Shown here in pieces: positions 36,679 through 44,992 of a stretch of 58,576 nt of DNA. The notes below the pieces were generated by a model. The model saw only the letters and a program-made list of their open reading frames with translations. It was not told the origin of the DNA and searched no databases. The position numbers and the translations under genes were made by a program. The stretch is taken from NCBI GenBank assembly GCA_946699565.1, contig CAMPDW010000005.1, forward strand, positions 84,978 to 143,553, written 5' to 3'. How positions within the stretch are numbered: position 1 is the stretch's first letter; each line of letters opens with the position of its first letter. The DNA comes from an uncultured Commensalibacter sp. Its GTDB lineage: Bacteria > Pseudomonadota > Alphaproteobacteria > Acetobacterales > Acetobacteraceae.

Positions 36679-37152
36679 TCATATATTTTTAATCATTAAA
36701 AAAGCATTTTTATTTTTTCCATAATAACTCTTTCTAATAGTATGAATTTGAAAATGAAAAAAATTATATAGGTAATAAGCTTTTTTATTTTCCTCAGCAA
36801 CTTCCAAAAAAACTTTTTTTACACTTTCTTGTTCCATTCTTTTTAAAAACTGTTTCAAAATATTTTTACCTACTCCTTGATTTTGACAGATAGGATCAAC
36901 AGCAAAAGTAATAATTTCTGCCTCTTTCAGAATTTGAACATACAAAAGAAAACCCTGAAGACAATTTTCAGAATTTGAATAAAGGCAAACATGATAATAT
37001 GGCAAAGCCAATAACTGTTTGAAATCTTTCACTTGCCATTGATCATGTTCAGGAAAAGCCATTAAATGTATCAAAGCTAATGGATATTCCAATCCATTTT
37101 TATTCGTAATAAATTGAATGGACATAATAAAAGCTTTCAATATTAATTTCAT
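36679..37152 (-). CDS. rimI: RimI-like ribosomal protein S18 alanine N-acetyltransferase
   Basis: 157 residues of GNAT fold. The acetyl-CoA loop is QNQGVGKNIL near 91-100, followed by a VFLEVAEENKKAYYLYNFFHFQ segment typical of RimI (EVRxSNxxAixLYxxxGF). It acetylates the N-terminus of S18, possibly other proteins. The start codon overlaps the tsaB stop as ATGA, and the tsaB-rimI pairing is widespread in bacteria, which supports the name. An internal Met10 would give a more usual N-terminus. Confidence 0.8.
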   Translation of the reverse strand: MKLILKAFIMSIQFITNKNGLEYPLALIHLMAFPEHDQWQVKDFKQLLALPYYHVCLYSNSENCLQGFLLYVQILKEAEIITFAVDPICQNQGVGKNILKQFLKRMEQESVKKVFLEVAEENKKAYYLYNFFHFQIHTIRKSYYGKNKNAFLMIKNI

Positions 37153-37841
37153 GATGGCATCATTCTTAATCCTTTAGCAGGCAAACTGGCTTTTGGAGGA
37201 TCAATATATAAGGGATATAATTTATTCGTATTTTTATGATTATTCATATAATTATTTGCAAGTTCTGCTAACATTAATGCATTATTTTCAAGTAAAGATG
37301 CCTGAATCCAAGATATTACTGGGGGAATATAAGGTTTAACCATCGAAACAGCCTCACCCGACATAACAAACTCCACCTCTGGCCAAGGAATATTAGGAAT
37401 ATCAAAAGCTTGTACTTTTGTACTTTGATTAGTTTCGATATACACCCTATTTTTTCTGGCCGTACTGATATGCCATATTAATTTTTCTGGATATTGTTTT
37501 TCAAGAAATGGAAAAATAGCTTCTCCACGGCGCAAAGCGACTATAGGACAATTCAATCCTGTCTGTAACCCTAAAGCAAAAGCAATTGACGCACGTAATC
37601 CCGTAAATGAACCAGGTCCAACAAGAATAGATATGAAATCAATTTGATCGGCTATAACCTGTCCCTTTTGAATAAACTCTTGAAAATAAAGTGGAAAACG
37701 TTCAGGCCCACCCCGTTCAAAAGACTTTTTTTCATATAGTATAGAATAATGATCATCTTTATGAACTATAGAAATAAAATTAGGAGATTTTTCAGAGGAA
37801 GAGGCTCCATTTATAACTAAAATCGTTTTCTCATTTTTCAT
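37149..37841 (-). CDS. tsaB: TsaB, tRNA threonylcarbamoyladenosine synthesis protein
   Basis: 230 residues. The ASKHA-fold N-terminus reads ILVINGASSSEKS, and the signature LVGPGSFTGLRASIAFALGLQ is at about 71-91. TsaB partners TsaD and TsaE in making t6A37 in tRNAs that read ANN codons. The usual N-terminal Asp of LAxDTS is Asn here (INGAS). Overlaps rimI by four bases and follows the RutE-like gene by four bases, so these form an operon. Confidence 0.93.
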   Translation of the reverse strand: MKNEKTILVINGASSSEKSPNFISIVHKDDHYSILYEKKSFERGGPERFPLYFQEFIQKGQVIADQIDFISILVGPGSFTGLRASIAFALGLQTGLNCPIVALRRGEAIFPFLEKQYPEKLIWHISTARKNRVYIETNQSTKVQAFDIPNIPWPEVEFVMSGEAVSMVKPYIPPVISWIQASLLENNALMLAELANNYMNNHKNTNKLYPLYIDPPKASLPAKGLRMMPS

Positions 37842-37845
37842 TAGA

Positions 37846-38460
37846 TTACAACATCAAACATGCATCATCAAAATTCAGACGTTCATTCCTGTCAGATAAT
37901 TTTTCTTTATCACCATAACCAAGACAGAGTAGAAAATTAGAATGCCATCCTTGATTTTCAAAAAACAAACTATCCACCAACGTATTATCAAAACCAGATA
38001 AAGGAGCGACATCAAGACCCAAAGCACGAGCAGCCATAATCATGTATCCCCCCTGCAATGTAGAATTTCGTAAAGCCGTTTCTTCTGCAAAAGGTATATC
38101 CCCAGCATACCATGATTTTAATTCTGTTTGTGGATATAAAGTGGGAAGCTTCTCATAAAATAAGGGGTCATAAGCCACAATAACAACTACAGGGGCAGAA
38201 AGTGTAAGATTGATATTCCCCTCAGAAAGAGTGAGTCTTAATTTTTCCTTGCTTCCAGGATGCGTTAAAAAAGCAAAACGGCCAGGTTGACAATTTGCTG
38301 ATGTTGGCCCCATCTTTACAAGATCATAAAGTTGAAGTAAAAGAGAAGGTTCAACCTTTTTCTCTACCCAGACTTTAGGAGTTCGAGCCAAATTAAATAG
38401 ATGATCTATTAAATCGGAATATAAAGATTTTGCATTTATTTCTTTTTTAAGGCCATCCAT
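37846..38460 (-). CDS. Nitroreductase family protein, RutE/malonic semialdehyde reductase-like
   Basis: 204 residues of the FMN-dependent nitroreductase fold. The KMGPTSANCQPGRFAFL segment near 50-66 (family: GPTSaNxxPaRf-f) and GGYMIMAARALGLDVAPLSGFDN near 136-158 match the RutE/HadB branch. Such enzymes reduce malonic semialdehyde to 3-hydroxypropionate or act on quinones and nitro compounds. No rut pyrimidine-catabolism genes lie nearby, so the role here may be general. It directly precedes tsaB in an apparent operon. Confidence 0.85.
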   Translation of the reverse strand: MDGLKKEINAKSLYSDLIDHLFNLARTPKVWVEKKVEPSLLLQLYDLVKMGPTSANCQPGRFAFLTHPGSKEKLRLTLSEGNINLTLSAPVVVIVAYDPLFYEKLPTLYPQTELKSWYAGDIPFAEETALRNSTLQGGYMIMAARALGLDVAPLSGFDNTLVDSLFFENQGWHSNFLLCLGYGDKEKLSDRNERLNFDDACLML

Positions 38461-38526
38461 ATTATTTACCTAATTTCATTATACTGAACAAATTTATATC
38501 TACTTTCAAAAAATCAAATTTCATAT

Positions 38527-39099
38527 TTATATTCTAACTTGTTCAACCGTAATTACTTCAGACAAGTGACGTTGCAATATGACTTCCACACCATGTTTTA
38601 GGGTCATAGCTGAAGATGGACAACCCTGACAAGAACCTTGCATTCTTAAATAAACACAACCATCCTTATAACCATAAAATACTATATCCCCACCATCTCT
38701 AGCAACAGATGGACGAATTTCAGTATCCAAAATATGTTTAATTTTATTAACAATCGCTTGGTCTTCTGATGCAACTTCCATTTCAATAATATTAGATGAT
38801 AATGTTTCCTCTAAAACAGGTCTTTTCATCAACATAAAATCCATAATAATGGTACTTAAATCTGATTTAAGGCCATACCAAGAGATATCTTCATCTTTCG
38901 TCACAACGATAAAATCATTACCAAAAAAAACCCGATTAACACCCTTAACATCAAATAACGCTAAAGCAAGGGGAGATGATTGTGCATTTTCTTTGTTTGT
39001 AAAATCCATGGTTTGATTTGAACTAAGAATTGGGAAACCCATTATAAATTTTAGCGCATTACTATTCGGTGTTTCCTCTGTTTGAATGAGCATTTCCAA
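38527..39099 (-). CDS. Nfu-type iron-sulfur cluster carrier protein
   Basis: 190 residues. The N-terminal Nfu_N domain (about 8-95) begins ETPNSNALKF and precedes the NifU-like domain (about 115-185) with RDGGDIVFYGY and the cluster-binding CxxC as GSCQGCPSS. It delivers [4Fe-4S] clusters to apo-enzymes, possible clients in this window being MutY and PurF. It is the first gene of the minus-strand run nfu, nitroreductase, tsaB, rimI. Confidence 0.93.
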   Translation of the reverse strand: MEMLIQTEETPNSNALKFIMGFPILSSNQTMDFTNKENAQSSPLALALFDVKGVNRVFFGNDFIVVTKDEDISWYGLKSDLSTIIMDFMLMKRPVLEETLSSNIIEMEVASEDQAIVNKIKHILDTEIRPSVARDGGDIVFYGYKDGCVYLRMQGSCQGCPSSAMTLKHGVEVILQRHLSEVITVEQVRI

Positions 39100-39409
39100 T
39101 ATCCTAATTAATCTGTTTTAAATAAAACATGCTTTAACTATTTTCGCTTTTATAAAAAATTTCTATATAAAGCTATAACAAAATAAACAAAGAAATAAAA
39201 AGCTTATTTCAATATTATTCATCACTTTTATTATAAAAATTAATTACCTAAACCAATATAAATTCAAAATGCAATTATAACTTTCTTTATCCAAAGTATT
39301 ATTTTATTCAGTAAGTATTAAATCAGGTTGAAAAAGGAATTCATATTATTCAATATGAATTCCTTTTTCAACTAAGGCACCAACACTATAAAAGCTAAGC
39401 AATATAATC
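39100..39409. other. Intergenic gap of 310 bases with a terminator
   Basis: On the minus strand this lies between the end of the TPR gene and the nfu start. Apart from the strong hairpin at 39328-39371 I see only AT-rich sequence, which must include the nfu promoter. Confidence 0.5.
39328..39371 (-). terminator. Strong hairpin terminator after the TonB/ExbBD cluster
   Basis: Arms 39328-39347 and 39352-39371 are a perfect 20-base inverted repeat around the four-base loop ATTC; the arm on the RNA side ends in a T/A-rich stretch. It lies about 40 bases beyond the TPR gene stop and is symmetric enough to work for either strand. Confidence 0.75.
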
Positions 39410-40639
39410 TTATTTTGCCTGTAATTTCATCAACCACAAATCAGCAATTTCTTTAATTACACCTTGCTTCTTAATTGATTTTAAGGTTTCAATTGCTTGA
39501 CTTTTCTGATGAACATAAAGTTCTCCCATAGCATAATGTAACAATGCCTCATCATGATCTTTGAATGACTTTTTCAAAGCTTCTTGCATCAATTCAAACC
39601 CTTTTTGATTTTGACCTGCCATAAGTTGATCATAGCCAAAAATCAACAAATCATCACCTTCTAATGCTTTTTTATACACTTCAATTTTTTCAGGTAAAGT
39701 TGCTTGATTTTTATTTATAGTATCTTGAATAAAATTTCGTAACTTTACAATTCGCGTTAAATTTTTATCTACACCAACCACTCCTTTTTCATGTCCAAGA
39801 GAAATCGTTTTTAAAGCAAAATGCGGCATATTGGCTTGCATTGCCACTTCTGCCATTTCGATATATTCATCACTTGTCTTTATTAAATTCATATTCAAAC
39901 GTAAATGAAGTATTTCAAGTTTTACAGAAGGTGTTAATCCCTTACTAAATGATAAAGCCGCCATGACATGCGACCAATATTCTGCTTTCGGATAATGGAT
40001 TGCTAATTGAATATAACTATGACGTAATCCTTCCTGGTCCCCAAGCTTTTCTTGACAATTTGCCATTATCTGCCATTGTGACTCTGATGGAATCTGACCG
40101 TTTTTAATTTCCTGATCAATTTGCTTTTGCTGAGCCAGCATTGCCTCTTTATAATTATTATTTAAAAAATAAGATTGAATCAATAAAGTTGTCATATGGG
40201 CATTACTGCCACCTGCTAAAAAATATTGTTTGATATAATTTATTGCTTTAGCATATTGTCTGGTTCGATATGCAAGACTGGACTGTGCCATCCGGATTTG
40301 AATTTTCTCAGATACTGATGTACGCGACGAATGAATAAGTCTTTCATATCCAACAAAAGCTTCATCAAGATTATTTTGTTTGATTGCCAGAGCAATCTGT
40401 AAATGCTCAATAATATTTTTCTCATAAGCAGATGGGTTAAGGATTTTTTGAGCTTCTTTAAGTTCTGCGTTGGCTTGAACTATTTTCCCTTGTTTCATAA
40501 ATTGTTCAACCTTTTTTAATGAAACAGCCATTTTTGGACTAACAATTTCTTTAGCCTTTATAGGAGCTATCGATAAACTCCCTATTGTTCCTAATAAAGT
40601 TGCCATCCATAAATTTCGTAATAATGAAACAGGTTTCAT
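39410..40639 (-). CDS. Periplasmic TPR protein linked to an ExbB/ExbD cluster
   Basis: 409 residues. A signal peptide (about 1-29, ending IAPIKAKE) is followed by helical repeats of TPR type over most of the length (for example the KQGKIVQANAELKEAQKIL pair near 53-72 and KAINYIKQYFL near 137). Last gene of the tonB-exbB-exbD-exbD group, 30 bases after the second exbD. TPR proteins adjoin Ton systems in several Gram-negative groups and are thought to link the motor to receptors, but their exact job is unsettled. No catalytic motif is seen. Confidence 0.75.
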   Translation of the reverse strand: MKPVSLLRNLWMATLLGTIGSLSIAPIKAKEIVSPKMAVSLKKVEQFMKQGKIVQANAELKEAQKILNPSAYEKNIIEHLQIALAIKQNNLDEAFVGYERLIHSSRTSVSEKIQIRMAQSSLAYRTRQYAKAINYIKQYFLAGGSNAHMTTLLIQSYFLNNNYKEAMLAQQKQIDQEIKNGQIPSESQWQIMANCQEKLGDQEGLRHSYIQLAIHYPKAEYWSHVMAALSFSKGLTPSVKLEILHLRLNMNLIKTSDEYIEMAEVAMQANMPHFALKTISLGHEKGVVGVDKNLTRIVKLRNFIQDTINKNQATLPEKIEVYKKALEGDDLLIFGYDQLMAGQNQKGFELMQEALKKSFKDHDEALLHYAMGELYVHQKSQAIETLKSIKKQGVIKEIADLWLMKLQAK

Positions 40640-40669
40640 ATTTTCTAAATCCTAATTTATTCTAATGCA

Positions 40670-41110
40670 TTATTGTTGATTGGCAATTGTTATCTTTTTT
40701 ATTCCCAATCGTTGAGCATCTGCCAAAATAATAGCAACATTTTTATAATCAGCTAACCGATTTGGTTTAATAATAACCACAGGCTGATCAGAACTTGCTA
40801 CAATTTCACGAAAACGATCTTGTAAAGCATTTTCATTGGAAATAGCAGCATCATCAATAGATAAACTATTATCAAAATCAATACCAATTGTCACAGTTTT
40901 TAAAGGTTCCACATCGGTTTGGGGACCCCCCCTGCCCAAAGCCAATTGTACAGATTGCGTTTGTAGAGGAATAGTAATAATCAGCATTACCAATAAAACC
41001 AGCATCACATCAATTAAAGGAGTAGTATTAATATTAACCATAACCTCTTCTTCTTTATCACTTTGCTGAATTCTAACCCTGCGAATTTGTCTAGAAGGCA
41101 GTGAACGCAT
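40670..41110 (-). CDS. exbD: ExbD/TolR family biopolymer transport protein (second copy)
   Basis: 146 residues. A cytoplasmic N-terminus leads to the single membrane helix NINTTPLIDVMLVLLVMLIITIP, whose Asp (in LIDVML) is the proton-path residue. The rest is a periplasmic domain. It works with ExbB and TonB to turn the proton gradient into force on TonB-dependent receptors. The periplasmic half differs clearly from that of the neighbouring exbD, so the two are diverged paralogues. 53 bases separate the two genes. Confidence 0.9.
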   Translation of the reverse strand: MRSLPSRQIRRVRIQQSDKEEEVMVNINTTPLIDVMLVLLVMLIITIPLQTQSVQLALGRGGPQTDVEPLKTVTIGIDFDNSLSIDDAAISNENALQDRFREIVASSDQPVVIIKPNRLADYKNVAIILADAQRLGIKKITIANQQ

Positions 41111-41163
41111 TATATTTAATCCCTTTTTACTACTCTGATCTGGCTTAATACTCTAATCTTTGG

Positions 41164-41616
41164 CTATTTCCTAATTGGTTTCGTTATAAAATCAATCCGA
41201 TTTATGCCAGCTCGCTGACAAGCCTGAATAACCTGACCAACTCTTTCAAATTTTGCCTGCACATCTCCCCATACCTGTATTTGAGGTTGAGGATGTAATG
41301 CCACTACTGATGCAAGTTTTTCCTGCAGTGCTGCATCATCAGACAATAATTGTTCATTCCAGTAAATCTTTCCATCTGCTTTAACAACCAAGGCTACATT
41401 GCCCACTTTTGTCTGAGTTAGATGACTATTTCGTTCTGGAAGATTGACTTTTACAGCATGTGTTGCAACAGGAATTGTAATTAAAAAAATAATCAACAGC
41501 ACCAACATAATATCGACCAAAGGGGTCGTATTAATTTCGGAGACAACCTCATCTTCTTTCTCATCAAGATCATTAAAGCCTTCTACACCACGGGAACTAC
41601 CCAAATTAAAGCTCAT
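41164..41616 (-). CDS. exbD: ExbD/TolR family biopolymer transport protein (first copy)
   Basis: 150 residues with the same architecture as its paralogue: an acidic N-terminus (DLDEKEDEVVSEINTTPLVDIMLVLL) with the membrane Asp in LVDIML, then a periplasmic domain. Its ATG overlaps the exbB stop by four bases, so ExbB and this ExbD are tightly coupled. It is the likely main stator partner of ExbB. Confidence 0.92.
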   Translation of the reverse strand: MSFNLGSSRGVEGFNDLDEKEDEVVSEINTTPLVDIMLVLLIIFLITIPVATHAVKVNLPERNSHLTQTKVGNVALVVKADGKIYWNEQLLSDDAALQEKLASVVALHPQPQIQVWGDVQAKFERVGQVIQACQRAGINRIDFITKPIRK

Positions 41617-42569
41617 GAAACATTCTTTCCTTGTTCAGAAGCTGTAGCTATAGTTTTATTGTGTAAATTTCCACCAAGTAACACTGTTTGAATATCAGCT
41701 GCAAAATTACGTGTTTGATCCATAATAACTTTATTACGTCGAACTAAAAAATTGTATCCCAAAACAGCGGGAACCGCCGTTGCCAAACCAATTGCTGTCA
41801 TAATCAAAGCTTCACCAACAGGACCTGCCACTTTATCCAAAGTTGCCTGTCCAGCAATGCTTATAGCGGATAAGGCATGATGAATACCCCAGACAGTTCC
41901 AAAAAGTCCAACAAAAGGAGCCGTTGACCCCACAGTTCCCAGAAAAGCCAAACCGCTTTGCAATTTTCCTTGGATTGTATCAAGAGCTCTATGTAATGCC
42001 ATAGATACCCAACTATATAAATCAATTGTTTCCTGCAATGATCCTTCATAGTGCATTAGTGCATCAATACCATTTTCAGAGATATACCGATAGAAAGAAT
42101 TTTCCTTCAGTAACTCTGTTCCTTTTTTTAAGGTAGGTTGTTGCCAAAACTGTTTTTCATGAACTTCTTTTCCCGCATATGTAACACGGTTTTGTGCAAT
42201 AACTTTCATAACAATAATGTACCAGCTTCCCACTGACATTACAGCCAAAATCAATAAGGTTAGACGAGAAACAATATCACCAGCATTCCAAAGTGCTTTT
42301 AAACCATAAGGGCTTTCTACTGCTGACAAAGGTAAAGATCTTGATTCACCAGCTGATGACTTTCCTGTTGTATTATCCACAGCAGAAGAAGCTGATGAAT
42401 CAGTATTACTTACCTGTGAACTTTGAGCTTTTTGCGTGTTAAAAATATTTTGCTTGGGTTGTTGTGCAAAACTGTTATTTGCATTTATTAAACATATCAT
42501 TCCAAAAAATGTAGCAATTACCGCACTCTTGAAATTTACTGATCGAAATAAATTTTGATCTTTATACAT
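41613..42569 (-). CDS. exbB: ExbB/TolQ family proton channel protein
   Basis: 318 residues, longer than minimal ExbB because of a signal-like hydrophobic start and a Ser/Ala-rich periplasmic stretch (about 36-85). Three membrane helices follow; the last pair contains the family core FLGTVGSTAPFVGLFGTVWGI near 209-229 and EALIMTAIGLATAVPAVLGYNF near 252-273. It forms the pentameric motor around ExbD. This extended N-terminus is known in ExbB proteins of several alphaproteobacteria. A 385-base gap lies between it and tonB upstream, so it may have its own promoter. Confidence 0.93.
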   Translation of the reverse strand: MYKDQNLFRSVNFKSAVIATFFGMICLINANNSFAQQPKQNIFNTQKAQSSQVSNTDSSASSAVDNTTGKSSAGESRSLPLSAVESPYGLKALWNAGDIVSRLTLLILAVMSVGSWYIIVMKVIAQNRVTYAGKEVHEKQFWQQPTLKKGTELLKENSFYRYISENGIDALMHYEGSLQETIDLYSWVSMALHRALDTIQGKLQSGLAFLGTVGSTAPFVGLFGTVWGIHHALSAISIAGQATLDKVAGPVGEALIMTAIGLATAVPAVLGYNFLVRRNKVIMDQTRNFAADIQTVLLGGNLHNKTIATASEQGKNVS

Positions 42570-42954
42570 ATTTTACACATTTCCTCATTATTTTTTTAAT
42601 ATAAGATATAGCCAAAATTGCCTAATTAATATCGTCAACAAACAAATTTGGTTGCTGATTTGCATTAGCCTTAATAAAAAACATTCCTATTTTTGTTTCA
42701 CAGTAGACTCATAATATTCTAAATAATTTTTCCCTTTACCTAGATCAAGAATATGCAAATTATTTATCAATTCCCTATGACATCAAAATAAAATTATTTT
42801 TTATATTTCAGTATTATTTAACAGTCTCACATACACAATATCAACAATCTTTCAAGGTTTAGTATGTTGAATTAATATATCATATTATTATTTATATCGT
42901 TAAAAAAACAAATAAAACCTACTCAAAAAAACTATTAATCTACCCAAGTTCATC
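42570..42954. other. Gap of 385 bases between tonB and exbB
   Basis: AT-rich, with no supported gene. A 27-codon frame on the minus strand (42687-42770, TTG start) exists but lacks a usable ribosome binding site. Probably holds the exbB promoter; no clear Fur box was found here. Confidence 0.45.
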
Positions 42955-43668
42955 TCATAAAGCCTCTAATTTAAAGCTTACTGTCAAAAGGTGATTTTTT
43001 TCTCTTACAGGTGTTCCCTTACGTGTTGCAGGACGATAACGAGCAGCATTAACATAACGCAAAGCCTCTGCTTTAAAAGAACTGCCTCCTTTTGATTCAA
43101 CAACTTTACAACCACTTGTACTCCCATCAGGTTCAATATCACAAGATACGATAATTCTACCCTCTTTACCTGCGGCTAACATATCTGGTGGATATTGCAT
43201 TTTTACACCATTGATAGGGCGATTACCTGCACTTTTATCAGGCGGTCCATTATCTGGTATATTTGACATTCCTTCACCTTTGGATCCATTCATGCTTCCT
43301 TGATTTTGATTTTCAGAAGCAGAACTTTGCATAAGCTGTGCCGCTGGTTTTTTTTCCTTAATTTGTTTCTTAACAATTTTAAGCGGTTTAGGTTGAACTA
43401 GTGCTTCTGTATTAATTGGAGGAACTTCAACCTCTGGTGGAGGTGGAACAATCATCTCTGGTGCAGGAGGTTGAAAAACTTGTGCCGACGCAGAAGATGC
43501 TGCAGAAGAAACATCCACAACTTTAATTTCCAACGGAGCTGGAACATCCTCTTTTTTATGAGTATGCATTAAAAGCAACAAACCCCATATTCCAAATATA
43601 TGAAATAAAAGAACAAGAATAAATCCACCAACAGATTCAAAAAGATGACGTTGATTGAGATTAACCAT
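42955..43668 (-). CDS. tonB: TonB energy transducer
   Basis: 237 residues. One N-terminal membrane helix (about 14-34, GGFILVLLFHIFGIWGLLLL) carries the His that contacts ExbB/ExbD; a proline-rich periplasmic spacer (about 65-100, with PPAPEMIVPPPPEVEVPP) spans the periplasm; and the C-terminal domain (about 155-235) has YPPDMLAAGKEGRIIVSCDIEPDG and the late YRPATRKG stretch that binds TonB boxes. First gene of the Ton cluster, 97 bases after prfB on the same strand. It could energise the receptor at 24015. Confidence 0.93.
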   Translation of the reverse strand: MVNLNQRHLFESVGGFILVLLFHIFGIWGLLLLMHTHKKEDVPAPLEIKVVDVSSAASSASAQVFQPPAPEMIVPPPPEVEVPPINTEALVQPKPLKIVKKQIKEKKPAAQLMQSSASENQNQGSMNGSKGEGMSNIPDNGPPDKSAGNRPINGVKMQYPPDMLAAGKEGRIIVSCDIEPDGSTSGCKVVESKGGSSFKAEALRYVNAARYRPATRKGTPVREKNHLLTVSFKLEAL

Positions 43669-43765
43669 GGATCCCTTTTCCTTTTCTTGTCAATTTATTC
43701 ATTTTACCACCCTAATTTAAACTTCATCATTTAAGATATTAACAATAAACATTTTATTTCCAAAT

Positions 43766-44897
43766 TCAAGATGCCTGAGCACTTGCTTCTGAACGTGTTG
43801 CACTAACCCGTAATGCTAAAGCAGCAACCATAAAATCATCTATATCTCCATCCAACACCGCATCTGGATTCGTTTTTTCAACGTCTGTTCTTAAATCCTT
43901 TACCAATTGATATGGTACCATAACATAAGAACGTATTTGATGCCCCCAACCAATATCGGTTTTATTGGCCTCTGTTTGTGCAGCCTCTTCTTCACGTTTT
44001 TTTAATTCAAGTTCATATAAACGGGCTTTTAACATTTCCATTGCTGTTGCCCTATTCCGATGTTGAGAACGATCCGTCTGACAAGCAACAATAATACCCG
44101 TTGGCACATGTGTAATTCGAATGGCAGATTCCGTTTTATTAATATGTTGTCCACCAGCACCTGATGCACGATAAGTATCAATTTTTAAATCGGATTCATT
44201 AACATTAATATCGATTGAATCATCAATCACTGGATAAACCCAAACTGAAGCGAAAGAAGTGTGCCTTCTTTTTGCTGAGTCAAAAGGGGAAATCCGCACC
44301 AAACGATGAACCCCAGCCTCAGTCTTTAACCAACCATAAGCATTGATACCACTTATCTGTAAGGTAGCTGATTTGATGCCTGCCTGCTCCCCTTCAGTGC
44401 TTTCTATCATCGTTACTTTATAATCATGTTGTTCGGCCCAACGTGTATACATTCTTAAAAGCATTTCTGCCCAATCTTGCGCTTCTGTTCCTCCAGCCCC
44501 TGAATTTACTTCCAAATAACAATCATTTCGATCAGCTTCTCCTGAAAGCAAACTTTCCAATTCAAGACGTTTTACTTTCTTTTCCATAGATTGTAATTGC
44601 CGCAAGGAATCTTGAACAACCTCTTTATCATTATCTTGTTCCGCTAAAGAAATTAAATCAAGATTTTCTTTACAATCCTGCTCTAACTTTTCAACTTGTT
44701 CAATTTGATTTGCAAGATTTGTTCTCTCCTGCATAATTCTTTGCGCATTTTCTACATCGTCCCACAAATTAGGATCTTCTATACGATTATTTAATTCAGC
44801 CAACCTTTCTTTAGCATTATCCCAGTCAAAGATACCTCCTCAACAGTTCTAATGACTGCTCTATCGTTTGTTGGAGTGCTTCGCTCTCTGCTGACAT
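43766..44897 (-). CDS. prfB: Peptide chain release factor 2, made by programmed +1 frameshift
   Basis: RF2 terminates at UGA and UAA. The first 23 codons start at ATG 44897 (GGAGG six bases upstream) and end at an in-frame TGA at 44826-44828; the main frame then runs to 43766. The junction has the classic recoding site: an AGGAGG Shine-Dalgarno-like stretch, TAT CTT TGA C, so a +1 slip on CTT/TTG gives Leu then Asp and RF2 levels regulate themselves. The protein has the anticodon-like motif SPF in RISPFDSAKRR and GGQ in GAGGQHINKTES. Total about 376 residues. An annotation beginning at Met 44803 would miss the N-terminus. Confidence 0.95.
44826..44843 (-). promoter_or_regulatory. prfB programmed frameshift site
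   Basis: On the minus strand AGGAGG, TAT, CTT, TGA and C lie in series. The internal Shine-Dalgarno-like AGGAGG pairs with 16S rRNA and pushes the ribosome past the slow UGA stop. When RF2 is scarce, slippage and therefore RF2 synthesis rise. Confidence 0.92.
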
Positions 44898-44992
44898 ATT
44901 CATCCTCCATACGTCTTAGATGAAAATAATTATCATTTCAATTAACAATATTGAAAGGAAAAAAACAAGGTAAAACTTAAATAAAATAAAGT

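Noticed and set aside
42687-42770. 27-codon minus-strand frame in the tonB-exbB gap
   Set aside because: TTG start without a spaced ribosome binding site, no recognisable family, length within chance for this sequence.
44922-44940. Possible second Fur box upstream of prfB
   Set aside because: Only about 13 of 19 bases match the consensus, and prfB is not an expected Fur target.
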